DNA of 64,000 nucleotides, from contig CM028377.1 in NCBI GenBank assembly GCA_013146195.2, forward strand, positions 169,363,824-169,427,823, written 5' to 3'. The notes under the pieces are model-generated. The model was given only the letters and a program-made list of their open reading frames with translations, searched no databases and had not been told where the DNA came from. Positions within the stretch are counted from its first letter, which is position 1, and each line of letters opens with the position of its first letter. This DNA comes from Codonopsis lanceolata. Its lineage: Eukaryota > Streptophyta > Magnoliopsida > Asterales > Campanulaceae. This document shows, in pieces, positions 11,868 through 22,800 of the stretch. A program made the translations under genes and the position numbers.

Positions 11868-13125
11868 TGCTTTCTTAACCAACGTACAAATTGGGGATGA
11901 CAAATTTAACAACGTACTTTCAATAAGACTAATTTAACAAATGTATATTAATCATGAAGACAAAAGTCACCAATTTCGTTAAGTCTTCATCCAACTTCGT
12001 TAATAGATTGATGATGTGGACTGTGTGGGCTACTGTATGGATGTTCAAGGGTTTCATTCATAAATTTTGAATTAAATTTATCTCTATGTAATAATAACCA
12101 AATTTATCATTCATCATCGTCCTCACTCTTCACACACACACAGAGATGATCCTACGATAATATTTTAGATAAATCCACTGGGAAAGATCCCCTCCCATCG
12201 TTTTCACAGTCTCCGATTAGGCCAAACCCATCCCCAATCAATGATCCTATGATATTCCGGCATAACCCAATCCAAGATATGCAGCAAAACACGAGCGAGT
12301 CGAAGTTGAACCCCTGCTCGGAAATACCAACAAACTCTTCCAAAGCAGAGATCTCAAACGCGATATTCTGGTAGAACCCAATCCAAGATATGCAGCAAAA
12401 CACGAGCAAGTCAAAGGTGAATACCTGCTCGGAAATGCTGAGAAGCTCTTCCAAAGCAGAGATCACAACGGCTGTCGCGATTTCACCGTCTTGGCTCATG
12501 AAACCGAGCTCTTTCTCGACATCTCCGATCAAATCTAATTAGCCGTTGTCAACGTCCACATTGCCGCCGAGTAATGGATCAAAAATCAACCCGATTGGTA
12601 TGTCGTTTTTGACGCAAGAACTTGACGCGGTTGTGCAAAGTTGTCGTTGCGTTGGTCTGTCCGATGAGTTAATGGTCAGGATAGGACATGTTTTTCACTG
12701 GTAATGGCTGTGGTTCGTCTTGCCAGCGGGAGGCAATGGAAAAGGTTTTTAAAGGTGTGATTTTGGTTTATTAAGTAATAAATAAATAATTAAATCTCCA
12801 ATTTCAAAAGATAGAATTTTAAGTATTTTGGAAGAACCAGTTGCAGAAGTGTGCATGAAATTTGTTGGGGAAGAAGACAAAATTACATATTCCTCACTTG
12901 AAGTGTTTGGTCTTTACAATCTGCTTATATCTTCTTATTGATCCCTTAGTTTTAAATTTTTCGCACAAGCCCCCACATCATTACTCCGTTATTGAAGTTG
13001 GATAGGGACTTAACGAAATTTGTGACATTTTGTCCAAATTATTTGTACATTTCATATATTTTGTTTCAAATTTTAGTACATTAGTTAAATTTATCTTATA
13101 CAAACTACGTGGTTAATTGTGTCAC
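11868..13125. mobile_element. Long inverted-repeat (MULE-like) insertion inside the Tourist element
   Basis: The arms at about 11870-12040 and 12955-13125 are inverted copies: atttcgttaagtc...ccaacttc with a downstream gatgatgtgg on the left is matched in complement on the right, as are the outer aaccaacgtacaaa-type motifs. The ~1.26-kb length with ~150-bp arms and a gene-like GC-richer interior suggests a Pack-MULE. Exact ends and TSD were not resolved. Confidence 0.6.
12152..12532 (-). pseudogene. Possible captured gene fragment with internal 111-bp duplication
   Basis: This GC-richer 126-codon minus-strand frame is the cargo of the inverted-repeat element. It contains two copies of a ~37-residue block (ISALEELLSISEQVFTFD... 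and ISALEEFVGISEQGFNFD..., both followed by VFCCISWIG), reflecting a 111-bp tandem duplication; the marker aacccaatccaagatatgca starts at 12264 and 12375. I do not recognise the parent protein. Coding status is doubtful; the duplication itself is certain. Confidence 0.4.
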
Positions 13126-13780
13126 TAGCATATAGTATATACGTTGGCTAAAATACCATTTTTCCCTTTCCTTTTTTATATTTTTTATAACTTAAAATTA
13201 TTGGTATATTGATAATATTAAAAAAAACGTGACAAGAATTTATTTAAATAAAAGTTATTGAAATAATCAAAATATATAATATATTTTTCATAAAATATAA
13301 AATTTAGAACTACACATATTTTATTTCGACTACCGTAGGAAAATAAAAATAAAAAAAGAAAATATATTGATAGTTAGGTTTGTTAGTTAAGAACTTAAGA
13401 TGTCACTAATTTAAAGAGTAGTGCTCATTGGAGTTTAAACTTTTTTAGAGGGCCTCTAAAGAGATTTAGGGGTTTTATAGTGAGTGTTTTTATATGCAAC
13501 TATTGTGAATGCTCTAAGTAGCTCCCTCCAACATTACTTTTCTTAATTTATTCTTTTGATGTTGATTTACTTCTTCATTTTACTTGAATATTATTTAATT
13601 AAAAATATTTTTATCTGTACATTTAACGCACATTTGTTAAACTAGTTAGATATTGGTGTGTACGTGTGTGTCTCTCTCTTTATATATATCTAACACCAAG
13701 TATAAATAGCTATTGTTTGTTTTAGCAATCCCTCGCTCAGCCTTGAAAGTTAAAATCTTCGTAACATTCGTATTCTTAAG

Positions 13781-14490
13781 TAGAGCAGTCAAAATGGGTT
13801 GGGTCCGTTGGGTTGGCCCGCCCCGTCACTTAAAAAGGGTGGGTTGAGTTGAGAAAATATAAACCTATTTGGAGGTGGGTCAAACGGGTTGCGCCTGCGA
13901 CAGGTTGTGGGTTGAGGTGGGTTGGGGCGGGTTAACCCGCCATATACTAGTTCCAAATAACCAAGTCATAAGTTTGAAATAATTAGTTTAAATCATATTC
14001 GCTCAAAATGTAAGATTATTTTTTATATCTAAAATATTAGTAAATGATTTTGAATTCGTTCAAAAAGTGACACTTATAACAACTAAAGATGTCAGAATAA
14101 GGTATATTAACAACAATATTTATAGAAAGATGATTATAAAAACTTACAAAAATAGTAATGATAAAATAGTTTCTTACTTTTATTTTTTTTTCTCAATTTA
14201 TACTATTAATATTATAGAAAGTTTTTAGAAAATACTATTAAAAATATAATAGTAGAAAATATAATTTTTTTAATGAATTGTGACATTTTTTTGTGTTATT
14301 TATGATTATTTTTATTATTTAGATTAATTGAGAAAAAGTTGGTGGATTGGCCCGCCTAACCCAAAACCTAAGATGGGTTGGGTTGACAATTTCCCGACCC
14401 GCCACATTTCATGGGTTGGCCCATCCCGCCCCGTCAAATGATAGGTTATAGCGGGTTGGCCCGCCCCACCGGCCCACCTTGACAGCTCTA
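13781..14490. mobile_element. hAT MITE with perfect 8-bp TSD
   Basis: It is bounded by TAGAGCAGTCAA on the left and TTGACAGCTCTA on the right, an imperfect TIR, and by the 8-bp duplication TTCTTAAG at 13773-13780 and 14491-14498. The subterminal regions are packed with gggttgg/ccaaccc and gcccgcc-type repeats, as in many plant hAT MITEs. It is non-coding. The 13-bp-scale ends and 8-bp TSD make the hAT assignment firm. Confidence 0.92.
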
Positions 14491-14498
14491 TTCTTAAG

Positions 14499-15776
14499 AC
14501 TTGGAAAGTTGAAATCTTGGTAACATTCATATTAATAATATGTAAGCTTTAAGTGGTCTCTCTTTCCATCTTCCTACCTATGTGTGAATCAATGAAAATT
14601 TTATGGTAAAATTCTGGAGGGTCTTTTTTACAAAGTTTATAACCCCTCTTGTTTTGTATTTTTTTTTAACCACTAAAGTCTATTTTACGAAATATCGTTC
14701 ATAAAATGTCTAAATCGTCTTCTTCCACAGCACCAACCAACACTTTGGAGTTCGAATATCACGATTGTTGTATAACGAAACAGTACGAAACTTTAATGAT
14801 ACTGTGCTAGATTGAAGAATTTTCATAGTAGGGATGAAGGTAAAGAAGGAGGAATAAAAAGGCTTACAATGGAGGGAAAAAGAAAACGGATGACATGGTC
14901 TGATTCATTACGATTTTGCATCGCAGTACAAAACATGTGATGCAGTGCGATACAAAATTGGATGAGAGATTATATTGATGCATCGCGGTATAAAAATTGA
15001 TGCAACGTGGTGCATTTGAGTGAATGATCCGTAGCGCCTCAGATTCATTAAGAGTATCGTTATCTTTTCGCCCTCAAAAATTGCTTTCCAGTTTAAAAAA
15101 ACGATGGACTACAACAATTGAAAACTTTGAAAAAGGACCGACCTACAATTATTCCAAAATTTTACTTCAATCATATATATTCTGCCTTGTCGGAGATGCA
15201 GTGGAAATGATTTTTTAGTTATCCTTCTTATTTGAAATGCTCTATTTGATTAGATGAACTTTGTGCGAAATCATTGCCATGGCAAAACTATCAAAAATAT
15301 TCTGCCTTGTTGGTGATTTAGTGACGAGACAAAAAAAAATCGGTTTTCCTTTCTATCTTGAATGTTCTATTTGATGAATGTAATAGTATGGTCTGGTTGA
15401 CTTGTTCTGGTTTTTATCCATGAATTGGTTTGGACCCGACCAAAGTATATTGGCTCTCTTATTTATTGCATTAATCCTGGTTCTGATTTTTTTTTTTCAG
15501 AACTAGACTATTGGTCCGGTTCTTATTCTTTTCTTTTAAGACGAAAGATGGATCGAACCGAGACATGATAACCTACTTCAAAATGAGTTGGAGCGCGATT
15601 TTGTGCAATGGCGCAAGGGTTGAAGCTCTCCAACAATGTGTACTTTTTTTTTGGCATACTAATATATCATCTTTCTCCCTTTATTCCAAATAAATAAGTA
15701 AACAAAAATGTGTGACTTCTTTTGTATTGTTTTGTTTAATAGATATATTATTAAGTTCGCACTGATGTACACATCT
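14499..15776. other. No gene seen
   Basis: AT-rich with several short direct repeats (attctgccttgt at about 15179 and 15300; gatgcatcgcggta-like motifs near 14920-15000). No ORF with a recognisable domain. Confidence 0.5.
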
Positions 15777-15858
15777 GTCAACATGTCCGAGTGGTTAAGG
15801 AGACAGACTCGAAATCTGTTGGGCTTTGCCTGCGCAGGTTCGAATCCTGCTGTTGACG
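15777..15858 (+). tRNA. tRNA-Ser (anticodon CGA)
   Basis: An 82-nt gene with acceptor stem GTCAACA/TGTTGAC plus discriminator G, A-box region TGTCCGAGTGG, anticodon arm CAGACTCGAAATCTG with anticodon CGA (reads UCG serine codons), a long variable arm typical of serine tRNA, and B box GGTTCGAATCC. No intron is seen, and CCA is not encoded, as expected in eukaryotes. A T-run (tttt) starts three bases after the gene and serves as a Pol III terminator. Confidence 0.97.
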
Positions 15859-15870
15859 ATTTTAATTTTT

Positions 15871-16380
15871 CTCTCCCCCTATTTAACTAGCTTTTATTGC
15901 TAATACTATCATCACTCTAAGCCATTTTGGTACCATATTTACATCAAGAGTAGGTCCTCTGTAAATCCCCATATTTAACTAGCTTCTATTACTATTACTC
16001 TATATAAATCCCCCTATTTAACTAGCTTTTATTACTATTACTCTAAGCCATTTTGGTACCATATTTACATCAATAGTAGGTATCATATAAAAGCGTTTTA
16101 CGGGTCTTAATTCGTAATTTTTCTCTCCCCCTATTTAACTAGCTTTTATGACTATCACTCTAAGCCATTTTGGTACCGTATTTACATCAAGAATCAAGAG
16201 TAGGTCCTCTTAAATCCCCCTATTTAACTAGCTTTTATGACTATCACTCTAAGCCATTTTGGTACCGTATTTACATCAAGAATCAAGAGTAGGTCCTCTT
16301 AAATCCCCCTATTTAACTAGCTTTTATTACTATTATTCTAAGCCATTTTGGTAACATATTTACAATCAAGAGTAGGTCTC
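15871..16380. repeat. 89-bp tandem array next to tRNA-Ser
   Basis: The unit starts ctatttaactagctttta and runs through ctaagccattttggtacc and a catcaag...gtaggtcctc block. Starts are at 15879, 15971 (atatttaact), 16014, 16131, 16220 and 16309; the last three are spaced exactly 89 bases and nearly identical, while the first copies are partial or rearranged. One unit carries a gttttacgggtcttaattcg segment related to the MITE-like relic at 16385-16520. Non-coding. Confidence 0.9.
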
Positions 16381-16700
16381 ATGTAAGATCGTTTTATGGA
16401 TCTTAATTCGTAATATATGATTCGTTCTTTCACAGCTTAACCCACGAACACACGATTTGTCGAGTAAAGAAGATTCGTCTTATAAAAAATATCCGTAAGA
16501 CCGTCTTATACAAATATTTGCCTTACATCAAATGCTCTGGATGTCCACGTACAAAAACATTCATTTAGGGACAGAAGGAATACCGTTTTAAATTAATTGT
16601 AGGGTTTTGTGACTCTTGACTTAAAAAAAACTAGGGGTTTTATTCATATCAAGTGGAAGAAAGAAAACTAAATCTTCGTGAGTAAAGTTTTGAGTAGTTA

Positions 16701-16885
16701 TTTTCTCCGTTCTATCCAAATAATATGCGTTTGAAAAATATAATAATTAATAGACATATTAATATCATTGCAGTTTGTCATAATTACAAAAATATTTAAA
16801 CACAACTAATATGTTTACAACATAAGTGGAGGGTAAAAATGAAAAATTAAGAAATTTGTGAACTCTTTGGCTGAAACGGAGGGAG
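16701..16885. mobile_element. Stowaway-like MITE
   Basis: It begins TTTTCTCCGTTC and ends GAAACGGAGGGAG, imperfect inverted repeats of the CTCCCTCCGT type, with TA on both sides (16699-16700, 16886-16887). About 185 bp, AT-rich, non-coding. Confidence 0.75.
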
Positions 16886-17180
16886 TAATCTTTTGTTGCA
16901 AAATTGATCTTAGGGGTAATTAAGTCAAATTAAATATAACAATATCACTACTTTATGTGTTGATATATGTATTTTTCTTTAGCTCATTGCAATTATCACC
17001 TTGTTTTTCTCCACAAAGTACTTCTGAGAGAGACATTTGAGTAAAATGGTGATAGAGAATGAGTGAAAGCCACTTCATTCTTCCCTCTTTTTTTCAGATT
17101 GAACTTTCTCATGAAACAAACAAATTTAAAAAGCCTTTGTTTTTCACTATCCTCACTCAAATTCTGTTATCCCAAACCAA

Positions 17181-17372
17181 ATGGTTCCAAACCTAGACTT
17201 ATTCCTCCTTGCACTTCTTCATAGCTCTCTCATTTCTTGTGTTCTTATCATAGTAATTTTCATGATCTTGATATGTCTTTTGATTGTGTTCTGCATCACA
17301 CTTTTCTTAATCGTCTTCATTGACTCTTACGATCTTCTTCCATTTACGTCTTATTATGTGGCTATCGTGTAG
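17181..17372 (+). other. Small hydrophobic ORF, uncertain
   Basis: A 63-codon ORF starting MVPNLDLF whose central ~45 residues are almost entirely hydrophobic (LISCVLIIVIFMILICLLIV and more), so a product would hold one or two membrane segments. I recognise no family. It lies between a MITE and a Helitron end, about 140 bases before the Helitron. It may be a gene fragment or chance; T-rich DNA easily yields such ORFs. Confidence 0.2.
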
Positions 17373-17512
17373 GCTAATCTTGAACTAGGTTACGTTATGA
17401 TTCTCTTCAAGTTGATGCAATTGATTTTTGTCAATGTTGGATTAGTTTCAATGCCTTCCCTTGAAAATGCAATCTCCAAAGTCAAAAAGAAGATAAGGCA
17501 TGTTATGGATCA

Positions 17513-17770
17513 CTAGTGATACCCCGTGTGTTGCACCAATTGTTCACGGGTCTAAAATTATATATTCAGTTAAAGTTAAATAATATATAATTAAAATTTT
17601 TAATATGGAAAAAATAAAAAAAAAGATTAAAAAACAGTAAATTTAAAGATAAAAAATCACATAAATTTGAAAAATTTATTATAAATTTTGGAATACTTAT
17701 TTAATTAAAACATTTTGTCGTTAACATGTACGACTATTATAACTACCACTATCATATTTGAAATTACTGA
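17513..17770 (-). mobile_element. Helitron 3' terminus (minus orientation)
   Basis: Read on the minus strand the segment ends with a GC-rich hairpin (the plus strand reads ccccgtgtgttgcaccaattgttcacggg) followed by ATCACTAG and a flanking T. CTAG-T with an adjacent hairpin is the Helitron 3' signature (CTRR, insertion between A and T). The inner part shares tttggaatactt and acatgtacgactatta motifs with 10180-10250 and, in complement, 36600-36650. Confidence 0.7.
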
Positions 17771-17786
17771 TGTGTAATATATGTAC

Positions 17787-17790
<4 letters not shown>

Positions 17791-17818
<28 letters not shown>
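17791..17818. repeat. (AT)14 microsatellite
   Basis: Uninterrupted AT dinucleotide within the Helitron-derived AT-rich region. Confidence 0.95.
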
Positions 17819-17821
<3 letters not shown>

Positions 17822-18196
17822 TTTTAGCTATGAAATTATTAGATTTATAACTTTAATATTACGTATTTGTTCGTTTTAGACGAATTTATTAATTTAAAAT
17901 ACAAATTTGTTTGTCTGTGAAGTTAATTTTTAATAAAATAACAAAAAAGTTATTAGTTAACCAATTTACGTATTTGAAATACATTTGTATTTTTAACATT
18001 ATTTTGATTTATGGTTTATAAATTAATTTAATATTTCATTTATATACTTTTTAAATTTGTAATGAAATATTATGAATTATATGGACACAATAACTACCAT
18101 AAAACTAATATATAATTAAAGAGAAGTTTGAGTCGTGGATGTATAAAACCAACGGTTTGAGGTTTTGTTTGTGTTTGTGTTTGTGTTTTAACTGTC
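17819..18196. other. AT-rich stretch, no gene seen
   Basis: AT-rich, ending in a short gtttgtgtttgtgttttaac repeat just before the gypsy insertion site. Confidence 0.5.
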
Positions 18197-18201
18197 GAGG
18201 G

Positions 18202-18824
18202 TGATGCGTCCAAAATCTCCTTGGATGCCCTGGATCGGTCTAATCAAGATACCTGGCTTTCAACGTATCTTATACCCTCAAAGTCCAAATCTGCGATAAG
18301 AATAGCAAACCGTGAACTAGGCAGGGGCACTCCCTGCAAAAGCCCTCCGGCGCAAGAATTAGCACAATAAAGCTAATTGAGAATGTATTTAGCAGAGTTT
18401 CGGCTAGAGAGTAGAAATTGCATACATTTCCCCTTCATTTCCCGGGGCTTTTATAGTTGCCGGAGAGCGCAACTGCTCTTAAATGTCCACTAATGATTGT
18501 GACATAAATGGCGGGCACATTAACTGCCCTGTTAACTCCCCCATTAATTACAACGGCCTGAATGGAGAGTTTCCCGAACATAACCGTCCTCAATCGATAA
18601 CTGATCTTGCCCGGACATAACTGTCCTCAACTGATAGCAGATCTTAAGTTAGCGAGCATAGCAAATCATGCTCGTACCTTAATTCTGCTCGCTAAACGCT
18701 AGTTAAGCCCCTAGCTCGCTGACATCTTACTTGATAAAGGTCAACACTTTGCTCACTTGCTCGGATAAAGTCCAAATGCCCAACATGTGACTTATGACTT
18801 GGGCCTATTGGGCCGGGTAGTTCA
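18202..18824 (-). repeat. 3' LTR of the gypsy element (623 bp)
   Basis: Starts TGATGCGTCC and ends GTAGTTCA on the plus strand. It is near-identical to the other LTR apart from scattered substitutions and a short indel in the gctcgctaaacgctagtta region. It is the 3' LTR for the minus-strand element, since the purine tract lies at its right edge. Confidence 0.95.
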
Positions 18825-18842
18825 GTAGCCCCCTACTCCTTG
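18825..18842 (-). promoter_or_regulatory. Polypurine tract of the gypsy element
   Basis: On the minus strand the bases just before the 3' LTR read AAGGAGTAGGGGGCTAC, a purine-rich primer site for plus-strand DNA synthesis, as in other Tat elements. Confidence 0.7.
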
Positions 18843-19135
18843 TCCACCGAGTATTCATGTTCGGGACGAGGAGGAACTCAAAATTCAAAAAATATCCCCC
18901 AAATTGACTGAATCTTTGGACGCACAATTCAAATAATCTTGGAGCCAAGATCTTGAATGGACGGTTACCCAAAAGGTGTTTTAGGGAGACGTACCCATAA
19001 AGCTAAGCCGTCAACCACCACTTCCTGAAGAGACAGGCGCATTTTTCCATAGGGCATTTAATGACTGCCTCGAAAACTGAGTCTCGTTAGACGCGCCCTA
19101 ATGATGAGTGATCTTCAACCGGTGACTTCTCCTGG

Positions 19136-19143
19136 TATAAAAG
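19136..19143 (+). promoter_or_regulatory. TATA box for the antisense ORF
   Basis: tataaaag lies 460 bases before the antisense-ORF ATG, with a C/A-rich leader behind it and an intron acceptor (tcctgtag) ending one base before the ATG. It suggests that the antisense gene has its own plus-strand promoter inside the element. Confidence 0.55.
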
Positions 19144-19595
19144 ACTGAAATCCCTTCTATTCCAAACTTTACCACCCACAAATACTCACAGAGCTCAAAG
19201 AGAAGAACGATCCTCTTATCTACAGCCACAACAAGTTCCAGCATCAAGATCCAGTCTTCATCAACTTCAAGAGATCCGAGACCCGTAGCTCCACCGAAAA
19301 ACATGTATTCCTCTTTTTCCACCTCTGCTTTTCATCGGGTTTTAATCTTCTCCACCCCTAATTGAGGCTTCTGTGTCATTTGGCCCCTTAAACCCTTAAC
19401 AGTCTATTTACCGGCTTCAATTCCTTCTATCACCCAATTATTCTTAACCAAATCATAGGAATCGAGGAATTTAGGGTCGGTGCCCTGTTCACCGATCTCG
19501 CAACCGGCTCGTCCCAAGTTTGATTTTATTTATATCTTCATACCCAGTCTGGCTAGGGTTTTAATGTGCGTTCCTCGATTCCTCTTTCCTGTAGG

Positions 19596-22247
19596 ATGTC
19601 TAGCGAGGATACGGTATCAGAAATCGAAGGTCAGAGCTACGATCATCATGCACCGGAAGAAATCCCACCATCTTCTAGTTCAAGCTCGGAGGAGAACGAA
19701 CAAGAAGAAGTCCCCTAGATTACTTGCCGACGAAAACCCCAACCATCGACCGAGCAAGGAACAAGCAGCAACAATCAGAACCCTTCCTTAAATGACCAAT
19801 CTGGAAACCTCCCTAGCACAAGTAATCATCAGTCCGAGCTAAATCCTAACTCTTCAGCCCACATCATCTCATACATTCCACCTTCCATCAAATGGGATGA
19901 CCTGACCTCCGAGGACCAAGTCAGTGCTTGGTTCTATTCTTTAGGAATGAACCCAAAACATTACCGCATTCGTGCTTTTGACCTTGACATTGAAAAGAAT
20001 GGTCACAACTTCCAAGGGCACAATATGGTCCTATACTTCGATTTCTTTCTGGTCGGACTTCGGCTTCCCCTTGACCCCTTTGTAGTAGAATTTTTGAACG
20101 CATCAAATACCCTTCCGTGCGACCTGACCTTGACTACCGTAAGATTTTTAATGTCCTTCACAGTTGCCTGTAGGTTGCTTGGGTTTGAACCCGACATGAC
20201 CTTGTTCCGAAAATTCTTTCTCCTCTCTCTTGACAAAAAATCTGGGCGTATCAGCAGTCGGTCTAACGCGGGCTACTTTAAACTTCTCAATGAAGGACCG
20301 AACAAAGTTGACGGATGGGACTCAAAAGCTCTGCTCGTCGAGTCTAGCGTCGGCTGGCCCTTCGCCCCCTATCTTACGGACTACGAGCTCCCTGAGTACG
20401 ACAAGAACGCTTATGGAGCTGGCATGCCCAAGATAGCAAGAGCCTTTAGAACCTTGCTTGGAGTGAAAGAAAGGCAAGATGGCCGGCCCGTTCAAGATTC
20501 TGTGCTCGACTGGCGAGCTCTTACTTCCGACCTAACCCTTCTCCGGTTTGGAGTCTCCTACGCCCATGGAAGGAATCGAACCCCGGGTTGTTATTGACCT
20601 TGAAGTTCCACATCCATACTGGGGTCCATGTCACGGCGAAAAATTTCCTAATGAATGTGACGAGTGTGCTCGAACCGGAACCCTTTGCAGGCCTTCTTTC
20701 TCTCTTACTGGTTAACACTTCTACTGCGTTCCTTTTTGATAGCTTTGCAAACTTTTGCTTTCTTCACATTTTTAATGCTCGTTTTAATTTGTGCAGATAT
20801 GAGGCAACTGACTGATGTCAACAAATTCCTTCAAGCGGCCAAGAAAAGCTCGAATAAACGAAGCAAACATCTCTCAACCCAACCTGCAGTCAACCTTCCA
20901 ACCATTCCATCCAGTACCACTACCCGCGGCACCAAACACAACCAACCTGAGTCCAGCCAACCTGCAACGGCTGCCATCCGGTTCCCACCACAGAAAGAGC
21001 TGAAACAGCCTCCTCACCTGTCATTATTATTGAACCGAGTGACAGTCCCAGGAGAAACAAACACCGAAAAGACAAGGCCATGATCGAGGAAGCAACTCCT
21101 CGTATACCATCATGGCATCAAGAAGACTTTATCATGCCCGACACTCGGGAAAAGGCAGCTGCTCTCATCGCCGAACTTGCCGAGGTTCCCGACCTCAACA
21201 ATATAAACATTTTCAAACGAAGTGGGTTCCAGGCTACCACGGGTCTGGGACTGATGAAAAGGCTCCATCATAGTGTCGTCCAAAAGAAAAACAATGATCA
21301 AGCGAGCTCCGTCTTGATAGGGGAGGTCGGAATGTGTCTTACCGAGGTAAAATCTTTCACCAGAATCTAACGCCCTTTATCATTCCACTTTGATTAATCA
21401 TGTCTTTTCCTTGTAGGCTGCCAACAAATCAGTTCTTATGTATGAACGACTGATGGAGAAGCTCAACGAAAATGCCGCCTTGCAGACAGAGAAAAACGAG
21501 CTTGAAGAGACCGTCAACTCTGTTTGGGCCGAGCTTAAAACCGCCGAGGAAAACCTTACCAGTAAGGTTACTGAACTTTCCAAAATTGAAGCAGAAAAAA
21601 GAACTCTGGAATCCCACCTGGACCTCTCCAAGAAATCCGAGGAAACTGCGTTAAACAACATTGCAGGAGTTCGAAGAGATCTCCGAGCTAGCCAGGCCGA
21701 ACTGGAGGAAACCAGGACCAAAGTTGCCGATTTGGAGAAGAAATTGATGGAAGTTGAATCTTTGACAAGTGAAGAGCAAAGGCAAAACATCATCGAGGAT
21801 TACAAAAATTCTGACAATTTTGCCGCTTGTGTGGAGAATGAAGCATATCCTTTCTTTCTACAGGGTGTGAACCATATTCTAAGACAAATTTCTTGCAGCG
21901 GGCTAGAGATCCGACCTGAACAACTCGTAGAATGGGGTACCAATCCACCATTCAGCTCATCTGCTCGCCCGGGCCATTCCCTCGTGCCATTCACCGAAGA
22001 CGAACTAGAATCCTTGGCCGAAACAGATGCAGAGAAAGGTCTATCCCCTTGGAATCCTCCCCTTGTCGCCGAATCCAATGTAACTGAACTGATGACCCAG
22101 ATCTGGAAGTCCCAGGCTCCACCAGCAACAGATGATAATGCCTCCAACCAGGCTGAAGATGATGAAGTGACCATCCTCAACGCTACCCCCGATGAAACGA
22201 CCATCCAAGACCCACCAATCCTCAACCACACTGCTCCAAGTGCATGA
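19596..22247 (+). pseudogene. Antisense ORF of Tat retrotransposon (Transposase_28-like plus coiled coil)
   Basis: Opposite in strand to gag-pol. It begins MSSEDTVSEIEGQ at 19596 after a probable intron acceptor and has one in-frame TAG at 19716. It then continues in the same frame through an acidic/Ser-rich region into FDFFLVGLRLPLDPFVVEFL, LMSFTVACRLLGFEP and a YFKLLNE...SVGWPF region (about 20030-20380), which resembles the putative gypsy-type transposon domain Pfam calls Transposase_28. A frameshift near 20570 is followed by a Cys-rich CDECARTGTLCR, a likely intron to about 20796, a linker with another shift near 20990, and an intron at about 21348-21417. The last exon, ending at 22247, encodes a long heptad-type coiled coil (LEETVNSVWAELKTAEENL...). 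Function is unknown; it may be gag-like or regulatory. As it stands it is not translatable in one piece. Confidence 0.75.
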
Positions 22248-22800
22248 AACTGTGTTTTTGGCCTGCGCGCCCTGATTTCTCAAACAATTTATACTTAAGT
22301 CTGTAATATGTTGCTACTTGCCTTCTTTGCTCGTTGAATGCTTTATTTCGTTATGTCTGATTGTGTTTCAGCTATGAATTATTCAACTCTGAATGTTTAG
22401 TTCCTCTTTCGAGCAAAGCCAACTTTTGCTACTGAGAAATCACTATACCACCCCCATTCGAACACCAACTCTTTTCATGTGCATAAAGCCATTTATGCTA
22501 AGAAAAGAGAATAATCTAAGACACGAGGAAAACAACTATCTCGAACACCAACTCTTTTCACGAGCATAAACAATTTATGCTCGCGAGAGAGAATAATCGA
22601 GATAGATGATTCAACTCGAACACCAACCCTTTGAACGAGCAGGAACCATCCCTTGCTCGCCAAAGAGAATAATCGAAGAAAATAGAAACAATGGACTCAA
22701 ACACCAACTTTCAAAGTAAAATTGAAATCATAATTGAGTTTTGCCATTATCACTTGCCATAAAAGAAAAGATCAAAGAATTACATACTGCTAAAAATCAA
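22248..22800. other. Spacer between antisense ORF and pol, with short repeats
   Basis: Convergent 3' ends of the plus-strand antisense ORF and minus-strand pol. A motif of the type tcgaacaccaactcttt followed by gagcataaa and gagaataatcgaga recurs about four times between 22455 and 22700, a degenerate ~75-bp tandem repeat. Confidence 0.6.

Larger units (their letters stand above)
11498..13514. mobile_element. Tourist/PIF-Harbinger-like element, interrupted
   Basis: The left end GAGCATCTACAGTGG and the complement of the right end GAGCATTCACAATAG form an imperfect TIR of the PIF/Harbinger MITE type, and TAA flanks both sides (11495-11497, 13515-13517). The ~2 kb span is explained by a second inverted-repeat element inside it; without that the element would be ~0.75 kb, a plausible Tourist MITE size. 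Confidence 0.7.

Noticed and set aside
15708..15890. 60-codon ORF overlapping the tRNA
   Set aside because: It is simply translation through the tRNA-Ser gene.
15871..16380. Possible CRISPR-like array
   Set aside because: Units are contiguous 89-bp tandem repeats with no unique spacers, in a plant genome.
20003..20236. Minus-strand ORF opposite the antisense ORF
   Set aside because: A shadow of the Transposase_28-like domain on the other strand.
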